Shown: in pieces, positions 1 through 12,486 of the stretch
Numbering within the stretch: the first letter of the stretch is position 1
How the letters are laid out: every line of letters starts with the position of its first letter
NCBI RefSeq assembly: GCF_902686445.1
Contig: NC_062224.1
Coordinates: 20,625,123 to 20,689,122, forward strand
Length of the DNA: 64,000 nt
DNA from: Sciurus carolinensis
Lineage: Eukaryota; Chordata; Mammalia; Rodentia; Sciuridae
Reading direction: 5' to 3'
The notes under the pieces: model-generated
Seen by the model: only the letters and a program-made list of their open reading frames with translations
Told to the model about the DNA's origin: nothing
The model's database searches: none
Made by a program: the position numbers and the translations under genes

Positions 1-1690
1 GAAATTCCACCAGAAAACTTTTAGAACTCATAAGTGAATTCAGTAAAGTAGCAGGTTACAAGATCAATGCTCACAAATCCAATGCATTTTTATACATAAG
101 TGATGAATCTTCAGAAAGAGAAATTAGGAAAACTACCCCATTCACAATAGCATCGAAAAAAATAAAATAGTTGGGAATCAATCTCACAAAAGAGGTGAAA
201 GACCTCTACAATGAGAACTACAGAACACTAAAGAAAGAAATTAAAGAAAACCTTATAAGATGGAAAGATCTCCCATGTTCTTGGATAGGCAGAATTAATA
301 TTGTCAAAATGGCTATACTACCTAAAGTGCTCTACAGATTCAATGCAATTCCAATTAAAATCCCAAAGATGTACCTTGTAGAAATAGAGCAAGCAATTAT
401 GAAATTCATCTGAAAGAATAAAAAACCTAGAATAGCTAAAGCAATCCTCAGTAGCAAGAGCGAAGCAGGGGGTATTGCAATACCAGATCTTCAACTCTAC
501 TACAAAGCAATAGTAACAAAAACGGCATGGTATTGGTACCAAAATAGACAGGTAGATCAATGGTACAGAATCGAGGACATGGGCACAAACCCAAATAAAT
601 ACAATTTTCTCATACTAGACAAAGGTTCCAAAAATATGCAATGGAGAAAAGATAGCCTCTTCAACAAAGGGTGCTGGGAAAACTGGAAAACCATATGCAA
701 TAGAATGAAATTAAACCCCTATCTCTCACCCTACACAAAACTCAACTCAAATGGATCAAGGACCTCGGAATCAGACTAGAGACCCTGCATCTTATAGAAG
801 AAAAAGTAGGTCCAAATCTTCAACTTGTTGGTTTAGGATCAGACTTCCTTAACAGGACTCCCATAGCACAAGAAATAAAAGCAAGAATCAACAACTGGGA
901 TAGATTCAAACTAAAAAGCTTTCTCTCAGCAAAGGAAACTATCAGCAATGTGAAGAGAGAGCCTACAGAGTGGGAGAATATCTTTGCCAACCATACTTCA
1001 GATAGAGCACTAATTTCCAGAATGTATAAAGAACTCAAAAAACTCTACACCAAGAATACAAATAAACGAATCAACAAATGGGCTAAGGATATGAACAGAC
1101 ACTTCACAGAAGAAGATGTACAAGCAATCAACAGATACATGAAAAAATGTTCAACATCCCTAGTAATAAGGGAAATGCAAATCAAAACTACCCTAAGATT
1201 TCATCTCACCCCAATTAGAATGGCGATTATCAAGAACACAAGCAACAATAGGTGTTGGCGAGGATGTGGTGAAAAAGGAACACTCATACATTGCTGGTGG
1301 GGTTGGAAATTAGTGCAGCCACTCTGGAAAGCAGTGTGGAGATTCCTCAGAAAGCTTGGAATGGAAACACCATTTGACCCAGCTATCCCACTCCTTGGCC
1401 TATACCCAAAGAACTTAAAATCAGCATACTACAGAGATACAGCCACATCAATGTTCATTGCTGCTCAATTCACCATAGCCAGATTGTGGAACCAACCTAG
1501 ATGCCCTTCAGTTGATGAATGGATAAAGAAACTGTGGCATATATATACAATGGAATATTACTCCGCAATGAAGAATGATAAAATTATGGCATTTGCAGGC
1601 AAATGGCTGAAATTGGAGAATATCATGCTAAGTGAGATAAGCCAATCTCAAAAAACTAAAGGACGAATGATCTCGCTGATAAGCGGATGA
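1..1690 (+). pseudogene. L1 ORF2 C-terminal remnant (copy A)
   Basis: Remnant of the L1 ORF2 protein (endonuclease plus reverse transcriptase), covering only the region after the reverse transcriptase catalytic motif and the cysteine-rich C-terminus. The longest open part is 950-1690 (246 codons), ending at a TGA that matches the ORF2 stop of the other copies. It includes a C-x3-C-x6-H-C type cluster near 1249-1292. Upstream the frame is broken: stops interrupt it near 170 and 413, and a shift falls between 779 and 950. It cannot encode a working ORF2 protein. Orientation is opposite to the host gene inferred from the exon at 32497-32606. Confidence 0.9.
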
Positions 1691-1722
1691 GGACATATAA
1701 TGGGGGGTGGGAGGGGTTAACA

Positions 1723-1752
1723 TTAGGTTTAGGGTTAGGTTTAGGGTTAGGG
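1723..1752 (+). repeat. Telomere-like tract inside an L1 3'UTR
   Basis: Thirty bases made of two copies of TTAGGTTTAGGG followed by TTAGGG. Copies B and C of the same L1 family have a short GGGGGCCAAGAATGG-type stretch here instead. The tract and its flanks therefore look like a short insertion or local rearrangement of roughly 45 bp, not family sequence. Confidence 0.85.
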
Positions 1753-1956
1753 ATAAGGAGAGTGGTAAGAATGAAGGAAAGAAGGACTGACTGTATAGAG
1801 GGGAAAGAGGGGTGGGAGGGGTGGGGGGGAAGGAAAAAATAATCAAACATCATTGCCCTATGTAAACGTATGATTACACAAATGGTATGCCTTGAGTCTA
1901 TGTACAAATAGAGAAACAACATGTATCCCATTTGTATACAATAATAAAAAAAAAAA

Positions 1957-4900
1957 GAATTTACAAAAAGAAAGCTGGCATTAGATAACATTCAGAGCAA
2001 AATATTCCATGAGGAAGACATGAAAAACAATGATGTAAATCAGCAAAGGGATGAAATACCCTAAAGGAACAGCCAAATAAAGGAGAAACCAAGTCGTGTC
2101 AAAAAAAAAAAAATGAGCCAAATGACTGGGAATACAATCATATCTCAATAATAACCCTGACTGTTAATGGCCTGAAATCATCAATCAAAAGACATAGACT
2201 GGCAGATTCAATTAAAAAGAAAGATACAACAATTTGCTACCTGCAAGAGACCCATCTCATAGAAAGAGATACCCACAGACTAAAGGTGAAAGGATGTGAA
2301 AACACATACCATGCACATGGACACAGCAGAAAAGCCGGAGTATCCATCCTCATATCATATAATGTAGACTTCAAGCCAAAGATAGTCATAAGGGATAAAG
2401 AAGGACATTTCATACTGCTTAAGGGAAACATAAATCAGCAAGACATAACAATCATAAATATCTATGCCCCAAACAGTGGCTCATCCATGTACGTCAAACA
2501 AATCCTTCTCAATTCCAGGAACCAAATAGACCACAACACAATATTACTAGGAGATTTTAACACACCTCTCTCAGCACTGGACAGATCCTTCAAACAAAAA
2601 TTGAACAAAGAAAGCATAGATCTCAATAACACTATCAATAATTTAGACTTAATGGACATTTATAGAATATACCATCCAACAAAGAGCAAATACACTTTCT
2701 TCTCAGCAGCACATGGATCCTTCTCTAAAATAGACCATATTTTATGCCACAAAGCTACTGTTAGCAAATATTAGAAGATAGAGATACCACCTTGTATTCT
2801 ATCAGATCATAATAAATTGAAATTACAAATAAATGACAGAGTAAAAAACAGAAACTACTCCAACACCTGGAGATTAAATAATATGCTATTGTATGATGAA
2901 TGGATAACAGAAGACATCAAGAGGGAAATTTAAAAATTCTTAGAGTTAACTAGAAAAAAGATATATCATATCAAAATCTCTGGGACACTATGAAAGCAGT
3001 ACTTACAGGAAAATTTATTTCATGGAGTGCATTCAATAAAAGAATAAAAAAAATCAACAAATAAATGACCTAACAATACAGCTCAAAGCCCTAGAAAAAG
3101 AAGAACAGATCAACACCAAAAGTAGTAGAAGACAGGAAATAGTTAAAATCAGAGCTGAAATCAATGAAATTGAAATGAAAAAAATAGAAAAAATTGACAA
3201 AATAAATAGTTGGTTCTTTGAAAAAATAAATAAAATTGATAAACCCTTAGCCACACTAACAAACAGAAGGAGAGAGAAAACTCAAATTACTAAAATTTGA
3301 ATGAAAAAGGAAATAGCACAACAGACATGATTGAAATATAAAACATAATTAGAAGCTATTTTGAAAATCTATACTCCAACAAAATAGAAAATCTCGAAGA
3401 CATCAACAGGTTTCTAGAGACATATGAATTACCTAAACTGAACGAGAAAGACATACACAATATAAATACATCAATTTCAAGGAATGAAATAGAAGTCATC
3501 AAAAGCCTACCAACAAAGAAAAGTCTGGGATCAGATGGGTTCTTAGCCGAGTTCTATAAAACCTTTAAAGAAGAGCTCATTCCAATACTTCTCAAAGTAT
3601 TCCATGAAATAGAAGAGGAGGGAACCCTCCCAAACTCATTCTATGAGGCCAATATCACCCTGATACCTAAAACAGACAGAGACACATGGAGGAAAGAAAA
3701 TTTCAGACCAATAACCTTATTGAACATTGATGCAAAAATTCTCAACAAAATCTTAGCAAATCCCATACAAAAATATATTAAGAAGATAGTGCACCATGAT
3801 CAAGTGGGTTTTATCCCAAGGATCCAAGGTTGGTTCAATATTTGGAAATCAATAAATGTAATTCACCATATGAACAGACTTAAAGTCAAGAATCACATGA
3901 TTATTTCAATAGATGCAGAAAAAGCATTTGATAAAATACAGCACCCCTTCATGCTCAAAACACTAGAAAAAATTGGGGTAGTGGGAACATTCCTTAACAT
4001 TGTAAAGGCTGTCTATGCTAAGTCCATGGCCAATATCATTCTAAATGGTGAAAAACTGAAAGCGTTCCCCTAAAAACTGGAACAAGGCAGGGATGCCCTC
4101 TTTCACCACTTCTTTTCAATATTGTCCTTGAGACTCTAGCCAGAGCAATTAGACGACCAAGGAAATTAAAGAAATACAAATAGGAAAAGAAAAACTCAAA
4201 ATATCCCTGTTTGCCGATGACAAGATTTTATATTTAGAGGAGCCAAAAAATTCCACCAGAAAACTTCTAGAACTCATAAATGAATTCAGTAAAGTAGCAG
4301 GATATAAAATCAATGTTCATAAATCTAATGCATTTTTTATTCATGAGTGATGAATCCTCTGAAAGAATTTAGGAAAACTACCCCATTCACAATAGCCTCA
4401 AAAAAAAAAAAAAAACTTGGAAATCAATCTAACAATAGAGGTGAAAGACCTCTACAATGAGAACTACAGAACACTAAAGAAAGAAATCAAAGAAAACCTT
4501 AGAAGATAGAATGATCTCCCATGTTCTTGGATAGGCAGAACTAATATTGTTAAAACGGCCATACTACCAAAAGTGCTATACAGATTCAATGCAATTCCAA
4601 TTAAAATCCCAATGACGTACCTCACAGAAATAGAGCAAGCAATCATGAAATTCATCTGGAAGAATAAGAAACCCAGAATAGCTAAAATAATCCTTAGCAG
4701 GAAGAATGAAGCAGGGGTATCACAATCAAAAACGGCATAGTATTGGCACCAAAATAGACAGGTAGATCAATGGTACAGAATAGAGGACACAGATACAAAC
4801 CCAAATAAATAAAATTTTCTCACACTAGACAAAGTTGCCAAAAATATGCAATGGAGAAAAGATAGCCTCTTCAATAAATGGTTCTGGGAAAATTGGAAAT

Positions 4901-6130
4901 CCATATGCAACAGAATGAAACTAAACCCCTATCTCTCACCCTGCACAAAAATCAACTCACAATGGATCAAGGACCTCAAAATCAGACCAGAGACCTTGTA
5001 TCTTATAGAAGAAAAAGTAGGTCCAAATCTTCAACTTGTTGGCTTAGGATCAGACTTCCTTAACAGGACTCTCATAGTGCAAGAAATAAAAGCAAGAATC
5101 AATCACTGGGATAGATTCAAACTAAAAAGCTTTCTCTCAGCAAAGGAAACTATCAGCAATGTGAAGAGAGAGCCTATAGAGTGGGAGAATATCTTTGCCA
5201 ATCATACTTCAGATAGAGCACTAATTTCCAGAATATATAAAGAACTCAAAAAACTCTACACCAAGAATACAAATAACCCAATCAACAAATGGGCTAAGGA
5301 TATGAACAGATGGTTCACAGAAGATCTAGAAGCAATCAACAAACATATGAAAACATGTTCAACATCTTTAGTAATAAGAGAAATGCAAATCAAAACTAAC
5401 CTAAGATTTCATCTCACCCCAATTAGAATGGCGATTATCAAGAATACAAGCAACAATGGTGTTGGAGAGGATGTGGGGAAAAAGGTACACTCATACATTG
5501 CTGGTGGGGTTGCAAATTAGTGCAGCCACTCTGGAAAGCAGTGTGGAGATTCCTTAGAAAACTTGGAATGGACCTACCATTTGACCCAGCTATCCCACTC
5601 CTTGGCCTATACCCAAAGGACTTAAAATCAGCATACTACAGAGATACAGCCACATCAATGTTCATAGCTGCTCAATTCACAATAGCCAGACTGTGGAACC
5701 AACCTAGATGTCCTTCAATTGATGAATGGATAAAGAAACTGTGTATATATATATATACACAATGGAAGATTACTCAACTATAAAGAATAATAAAATTATG
5801 GCATTTGCAGGCAAATGGATGAAATTGGAGAATATCATGCTAAGTGAGATAAGCCAATCTCAAAAATCCAAAATCGAATGATCTCACTGATAAGTGGATG
5901 ATGACACATAATGAGGGGTGGGAGGGGGCCAAGAATGGAGGAAGGAGGGACTGTATAGAGGGAAAAGAGGGGTGGGAGGGGGTGGTGGTGAAAGAAAAAA
6001 TAACAGGATGAATCAAATATCATTACCCTATGTAAATATATGACTATGCAATGGTATGCTGTTACTCCATGTACAAACAGAAACAACATGTATCCCATTT
6101 GTTTACAGTAAAAAAATTAAAAAAAAAAAA
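1957..6130 (+). mobile_element. L1 copy B, 5'-truncated
   Basis: L1 retrotransposon that starts inside the last part of ORF1, matching the stretch near 8556 of the fuller copy C. It runs through ORF2 and the 3'UTR to an A-rich tail ending near 6130. It begins directly after the A tail of copy A, so it probably inserted into that tail. Truncation at the 5' end is the usual result of incomplete reverse transcription. Confidence 0.92.
2122..5880 (+). pseudogene. L1 ORF2 remnant (copy B)
   Basis: Nearly full-length but disabled ORF2. The endonuclease part (about 2122-2774) still shows the N of the VNGL motif, the QETHL motif and GDFN. The reverse transcriptase region follows at about 3500-4360. 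There the catalytic FADD is preserved but the next residue is changed (FADDKI where copy C has FADDMI). The C-terminal part is open at 4846-5520 and again at 5520-5783. Many frameshifts and stops separate these pieces. A deletion near 4720, compared with copy C, removes the equivalent of the [10 protein letters not shown] segment. It is not expected to be active. Confidence 0.9.
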
Positions 6131-6274
6131 GAACTCAAAAACTCCTCACCAAGAATACAAATATCCCAATCAACAAATGGTCTAAGGGAATGAACAGACA
6201 CTTTACAGAAGAAGATCTACAAGCAATCAAGAGATATATGAAAATATGTTCAACATCTTTAATTAGAGAAATGC
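6131..6274 (+). mobile_element. Short L1 ORF2 fragment (fragment D)
   Basis: A 144-bp piece of L1 ORF2 that matches the stretch around 11860-12005 of copy C. It sits between the A tail of copy B and the start of copy C. It starts right after an A run and stops abruptly inside ORF2. The continuation expected if copy C had simply inserted into a longer element is not found after copy C. Confidence 0.85.
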
Positions 6275-7616
6275 AGGTAGAGATCCAAGAAGGCAGACTA
6301 GAGGGAGGCTGCATTCCTTTCGCTCTGTAACTCCGGTTTCCATCAGAGGATATCTGTTTCTTGGTGAGGCAGTTTTTGCTGCTTATCGATCGCCTGCTGT
6401 TTACCCTATTTGTCTACTGTGATCACCTGCAGTCTGCCAGCATATGGACGCCTATTTTGAGTGCAGATTGCTCACTGTCAGGTGCCTATCATCTGCCATT
6501 TGCCTGCTTCTTGCCTGTCCATCGTCTGCCTTACTGCCTTACAGCTATTCATCAAGTACTGCACGAGGTTCACCTCCCGATCCTCTGACAACAGTCAGCA
6601 AACTGATCCCCGACCGCCAGTGGAGCACCAGCTGCCTGCTCTTACCTGGAAGTTCACTGTGACAGTACCTGAAGGTTTGATTACATGTGGTTGCCGCCAT
6701 TTCGAGACAACAGCCAGGCACTGTAGGACCCCTGGCCAGACTGACTGAGCCCCATCTCCAGGATCCCTCAGCCCCACTGATCGCTCCCTGCCTTCGGGGA
6801 CCTCACATCGACTGACTGCTCCCTGCCGCCAGGACCCCCAGACCAACTGCGCCCTATCACCAGGACCCCAGACCGACTGATTGCACCTGACCTCCAGGAC
6901 TCCTGCCTGACCAGGTCCACACCCTGAGCTGCAGCTCCCCATTTGCTAACACAATTGGAAGCCAGAGTGGCCATCTTGGATAATCCTGGAAGCCATAGCT
7001 CCGATCTTCAGGTGGGGCAAATCCCATCCTGAGACGCCTGCTGGAGACTTGAAGCTCATTGTCAGGTACCTCGCCTGCATCAGGCTACTGAAGACCAGAA
7101 GGTTTGAATACTACATGACTGATATACTGTAGATTTTCTTTTTTCTCCTTATGGAACAATTTTAAGTTTTTATTTCTTTACTTTTTTTGCTCTCTTTTCC
7201 TTTTGTTTACCTGTTCCCTCAGAGTCTCCTTCTCCCTTTTTGCATGCTAACATCCAATTTCTTTTGATTACACTCTCACCCTCTCTATTATCTATAACTT
7301 CTGTACATTCTTTTCTTATCCCATTAACAGCTACATCCTACATCCCTCTGCATCCTCTTTGTCCTCCATTAGAAACTTATTGCAAATCTGTTTGTTATAC
7401 TGAAGATAATATTTGAACTCATTCTGTTTATTATGCAATTTTGTTATTTTGTCCTCATAGGGGCTATTTGGTCTAGGATTGCATAGTGTCTGAATTGGGC
7501 ACTGCTAATATTGATCTCCCCTTAAAGAAAAGGTTTTGGAAACCTATAGGACCACTATATGCCTATAGGGGGAAATCTGCAATACCCCAGATCTGCACTG
7601 CTAGAGGGGAAGATAC
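6275..7616 (+). promoter_or_regulatory. L1 5'UTR / internal promoter region (copy C)
   Basis: GC-rich leader preceding ORF1, where L1 elements carry their internal pol II promoter. The first bases resemble the AAGATGGC-GGACTAGAG type start of other mammalian L1s, with a T-to-A change. Two YY1-like motifs are visible: GCCGCCATTTCG at 6693-6704 and GCCATCTTGG at 6970-6979. A cluster of short imperfect GC-rich repeats lies at 6736-6903. The second half (about 7120-7480) is T-rich. Promoter activity is inferred from position and motifs only. Confidence 0.75.
6736..6903 (+). repeat. Imperfect tandem repeats in L1 5'UTR
   Basis: About five degenerate units of 31-36 bp, each with a GACTGA-like start and a CCAGGACCCC-like end, inside the L1 leader. 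They resemble in concept, not sequence, the promoter monomers of mouse L1. Confidence 0.7.
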
Positions 7617-8695
7617 ATGAACAACATGAAAAAACAAGGGAGGAAAATAATCCAAACAAATCTAGATTCTATATTAATAGAACCCAATGACAGTATGATA
7701 GAAGCAATGTCAGAAAAGGACTTCAGATTATACATGATTAAGATGATTCACAAAGCAAATGATGAGATACAGAGAGCAAATGCAGGCAATGAATGATAAT
7801 ACCAATAAGCAGTTGAAGGAGCAACTTCAGGAAGCAAAAGATCATTTCAACAAAGAGATAGAGATTCTCAAAAAAAACAAAAAACAAACAAAAAAAAAAA
7901 ACAAATGGAAATCCTTGAAATGAAGGAAACAATATACCAAATAAAAAACTCAATGGAAAGCATCACCAAAAGAATAGACCACTTGGAAGACAGAACCTCA
8001 GACAATGAAGACAAAATATTTAATCTTGAAAATAAAGTTGCCCAGAGAAGATGATAAGAAATCATGAACAGAATCTCCAAGAACTATGGGACATCATGAA
8101 AAGACCAAATTTAAGAATTATTGGGATTCAGGAAGGCACAGAGAAACAAACCAAAGGAATGAACAACCTATTCAATGAAATAATATCAGAAAATTTCCCA
8201 AACCTGAAGAATGAAATGAAAAATCAAATACAAGAGGCTTACAGAACACCAAATGCACAAAATCACAACAGATCCACACCAAGGCACATTATAATGAAAA
8301 TGCCTAACATTCAAAATAAAGATAGGATTTTGAAGACTGCGAGAGAAAACCATCAGATTATATATAGGGGGAAACCAATATGGATAGCAGCAGACTTCTC
8401 AACCCAGACTCTAAAAGCTAGAAGGGCCTAGAACAACATATTTCAAGCTCTGAAAGAACATGGATGCCAACCAAGAACCCTATACCCAGCAAAACTAACC
8501 TTCAGATTTGAAGATGAAATAAAATCCTCCCATGATAAACAAAAGTTAAAAGAATTTACAAACAGAAAGCCTGCGCTACAGAATATTCTCAACAAAATAT
8601 TCCATGAGGAAGAAATGAAAAACAACAATGTAGGTCAGCAAGGGAGGAACTACCTTAGAGAAAAATCACTCAAAGGAGAAACCAAGCCAAGTTAA
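7617..8695 (+). pseudogene. L1 ORF1 remnant (copy C)
   Basis: Disabled ORF1, the RNA-binding chaperone of the L1 ribonucleoprotein. The first frame opens at 7617 (MNNMKKQG start) and hits a TGA at 7794-7796. A frameshift near 7770 moves the coding sense into a coiled-coil-like stretch rich in Q, K, E and N, which contains a poly-A/poly-K expansion at about 7870-7905. The RNA-recognition part is open from 8051 to 8430, with the family-typical RPNLRIIGIQEG and PNIQNKDRIL motifs and the ADFSTQTLKARRA end. A TAG then replaces the conserved tryptophan codon, and homology continues to the natural stop at 8693-8695. Total span, about 359 codons, fits the usual ORF1 length. Confidence 0.88.
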
Positions 8696-8714
8696 AAACC
8701 AAAAATAAGCCCAA

Positions 8715-11700
8715 ATGAGTGGGAATACAAATCATATCTCAATAATAACCCTGAACGTTAATGGCCTAAACTCATCAATCAAAAGACATAGACTGGAAGA
8801 ATGGATTAAAAAGAAAGACCCAACAATATGCTGCCTGCAAGAGACTCATCTCATAGAAAAAGACATCCAGAGACTAAAGATGAAAGGATGGGAAAAAACC
8901 TACCATGCACATGGACTCAGTAAAAAAGCGGGGGTTTCCATCCTCATATCAGATAAAGTGGACTTCAAACCAAAGTTAGTCAGAAGGGATAAAGAAGGAC
9001 ATTTCATACTGCTTAAGGGAACCATAAATCAGGAAGACATAATGATAATAAATATTTATGCCCTAAACAATGGTGCATCCCTGTACATCAAACAAATTCT
9101 TCTCAATTTCAGGAATCAAATAGACCACAATACAATAATTCTGGGTGACTTTAATGCACCACTGTCACCACTAGATAGATCTTCCAAACAAAAACCAAAC
9201 AAAGAAACCATAGAACTCAATAACACAATCAATAACCTAGACTTAATAGACATATATAGAATATTCTATCCATCAACGAGCAGATTCACTTTCTTCTCAG
9301 CAGCACATGGAACCTTCTTGAAAATAGACCATATGTTATGCCACAAAGCAGCCCTTAGGAAATACAAAAATATAGAGATACTGCCTTGTGTTCTATCAGA
9401 TCATAATGGACTGAGAGTAGAAATCAATGACAAAATAAAAAACAGAAATTACTCCAACACCTGAAGACTAAATAATATGCTATTGAATGAAACATGGATA
9501 ACAGAAAACAACAGGGAGGAGATAAAAAAATTCTTAGAGGTCAATGAAAATGATGATACAACATATCAAAATCTCTGGGACACTATGAAAGTGCTACTAA
9601 GAGGAAAATTCATTGCATGGAGTGAATTCCAGAAAAGAATGAAAAGTCAACAACTAAATGACCTAACATTACAACTCAAAGCCCGAGAAAAAGAACAGAA
9701 TAACAGCAAAAGTAGTAGAAGACAGGAAATAATTAAAATCAGAGCTGAAATCAATGAAATTGAAACAAAAGAAACAATTCAAATATTAACAAAATGAAAA
9801 GTTGGTTCTTTGAAAAAGTAAACAAAATAGACAAACCCTTAGCCACACTAACAAAGAGGAGAGAGAAAACTCAAATTACTAATATTCGTGATGAAAAAAG
9901 GAAATATCACAACAGGCACCACTGAGGTACATAACATAATGAGAAGCTACTTTGAAAATCTGTATTCCAACAAAACAGAATCTACCGAAGACATTGACAA
10001 ACTTCTAGAGACATATGCACCTCCCAAACTGAACCAGGAGGACACACACAATTTAAACAGATCAATATCAAGCAATGAAATAGAAGAAGCCATTAAAAAC
10101 CTACCATCCAAGAAAAGCACAGGACCAGACGGATTCTCAGCTGAGTTCTATAAGACCTTCAAAGAAGATCTCATTCCAATACTTCTCAAAGTATTCCAGG
10201 AAATAGAAAACGAGGGTAGCCTACCAAACTCATTCTATGAAGCTAATATCACCCTCATACCCAAACCAGGAAAAGACACATCAAGGAAAGAAAATTTAAG
10301 ACCAATATCCTTGATGAAATAGATGCAAAGATCCTTAACAAAATATTGGCAAACCGTATCCAAAAACATATTAAGAAAATCGTACACCACGATCAAGTGG
10401 GGTTCATCCCTGGAATGCAACAATGGTTTAACATCTGTAAATCAATAAACGTAATCCATCATGTCAATAGACTTAAGGATAAGAATCCAATGGTTATTTC
10501 AATTGATGCAGAAAAAGCGTTTGACAAAATACAACACCCCTTCATGCTCAAAACACTAGAAAAAATAGGGATAGTAGGAATATACCTGAACATTGTAAAG
10601 GCTATTTATGCTAAGCCCATGGCCAACATCATTCTTAGTGGAGAAAAACTGAAACCATTCCCTTTAAAAACAGGAACAAGACAGGGATGTCCTCTTTCAC
10701 CACTTCTATTCAACATTGTCCTTGAAACTCTAGCCAGAGCAATTAGGCAGACTAAAGAAATTAAAGGGATACAAATAGGAAATGAGGAACTTAAGCTGTC
10801 ACTATTTGCTGATGACATGATTCTATATTTAGAGGATCCAAAAAACTCCTCCAGAAAACTTCTAGACCTCATCAATGAATTCCGCAAAATAGCATGCTAT
10901 AAAATCAACATGCATAAATCTAAAGCATTTTTATACACAAGCGATGAAACATCTGAAAGGGAAATGAGGGAACCAACTCCATCCGCAATAGCCTTAAAAA
11001 AAATAAAATACTTGGGCATCAATCTAACAATAGAGGTAAAAGATCTCTACAATGAAAACTACAAAGCATTGAAGAAAGAAATTGAGGAAGACCTTAGAAG
11101 ATGGAAAGATCTCCCATGTTCTTGGATAGGCAGACTTAATATCGTCAAAATGGCCATACTACCAAAAGTACTATATAGATTCAATGCAGTTCCAATTAAA
11201 ATCCCAATGATGTACCTTACAGAAATAGAGCAAGCAATCATGAAATTCATCTGGAAGAATAAGAAACCCAGAATAGCTAAAGCAATCCTTAGCAGGAAGA
11301 ATGAAGCAGGGGGTATCGCAATACCAGAACTTCAACTATACTACAAAGCAATAGTAACAAAAATGGCATGGTATTGGCACCAAAATAGACAGGTAGATCA
11401 ATGGTACAGAATAGAGGACATGGACACAAATCCAAATAAATAAAATTTTCTCACACTAGACAAAGTTGCCAAAAATATGCAATGGAGTAAAGATAGCCTC
11501 TTCAACAAATGGTGCTGGGAAAACTGGAAATCCATATGCAACAGAATGAAACTAAACCCCTATCTCTCACCCTGCACAAAAATCAACTCACAATGGATCA
11601 AGGACCTCAAAATCAGACCAGAGACCTTGCATCTTATAGAAGAAAAAGTAGGTACAAATCTTCAACATGTCGGGTTAAGATCAGACTTCCTTAACAGGAC

Positions 11701-12486
11701 TCCCATAGCACCAGAAATAAAAGCAAGAATCAATCACTGGGATAGGTTCTAACTAAAAAGCTTTCTGTCAGCAATGTGAAGAAAGAACCTACAAAGTGGG
11801 AGAAAATCTTTGTCACTCATACTTCAGATAGAGCAGTAATTTCCAGAATATATAAAGAACTCAAAAACTCTACACCAAGAATACAAATAACCCAATCAAC
11901 AAATGGGCTAAGGATATTAACAAACACTTCAGAGAAGAAGATCTACAAAAAATCAACAGATATATGAAAAAATGTTCAACATCTCTAGTAATAAGAGAAA
12001 TGCAAATCAAAACTACCCTAAGATTCCATCTCTCCCCAATTAGAATGGCGATCATCAAGAATACAAACAACAATAGGTGTTGGCGAGGATGTAGGGCTAA
12101 AGGTACACTCATACATTGTTGGTGGGATTGCAAATTGATGCAGCCACTCTGGAAAGCAGTGTGGAGATTCTTTAGAAAACTTGGAATGGAACCACCATTT
12201 GATCCAGCTATCCCTTGGCCTATACCCAAAGGACTTAAAATCAGCATACTACAGAGATACAGCCACATCAATGTTCATAGCTGCTCAATTCACAATAGAC
12301 AGAGTGTGGAACCAACCTAGATGCCCTTCAGTTGATGAATGGATAGGGAAACTGTGGTATATATGTACAATGGAATATTACCCAGCCATAAAGAATAATA
12401 AAATTATGGCATTTTCAGACAAATGGATGATATTGGAGAATATCATGCTAAGTGAGATAAGCCAATCTCAAAGAACCAAAGGATGA
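8715..12486 (+). pseudogene. L1 ORF2 remnant (copy C), endonuclease part open
   Basis: ORF2 encodes the apurinic-type endonuclease and reverse transcriptase that drive target-primed reverse transcription. The start codon at 8715 (MSGNTNHISI) matches other L1s. The endonuclease domain is open for 249 codons, with LNVNGL, QETHL, GDFNAPLS and SDHNGL all visible. A TGA at 9462-9464 replaces a tryptophan codon. Further open pieces are 9477-9797, 9888-10322 and 10346-11443. The last carries the reverse transcriptase core with [11 protein letters not shown] and the catalytic FADD near 10802-10816. The cysteine-rich C-terminus is split between frames around 11964-12486. Several shifts and stops, including a deletion near 12210, make it non-functional. 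Confidence 0.92.

Larger units (their letters stand above)
1..1956 (+). mobile_element. L1 (LINE-1) copy A, 3' part, cut by window edge
   Basis: This is the 3' end of an L1 retrotransposon. It holds the C-terminal part of ORF2, then a G-rich 3'UTR, then an A-rich tail ending near 1956. It aligns by eye with the same region of the fuller copy at 6275-12736, including a shared AWYWH-like stretch and the block preceding the ORF2 stop. Its 5' part lies outside the window. Next to the tail begins another L1. A telomere-like insertion sits in its 3'UTR at 1723-1752. Confidence 0.93.

Noticed and set aside
2286..2774. Free-standing endonuclease-like gene
   Set aside because: It is the N-terminal part of a decayed L1 ORF2, continuous with the remainder of copy B.
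6595..6942. 115-codon antisense ORF in the L1 5'UTR, an ORF0-like candidate
   Set aside because: The region is GC-rich and made of imperfect repeats, so a long open frame is expected by chance. There is no motif or conservation to support it.
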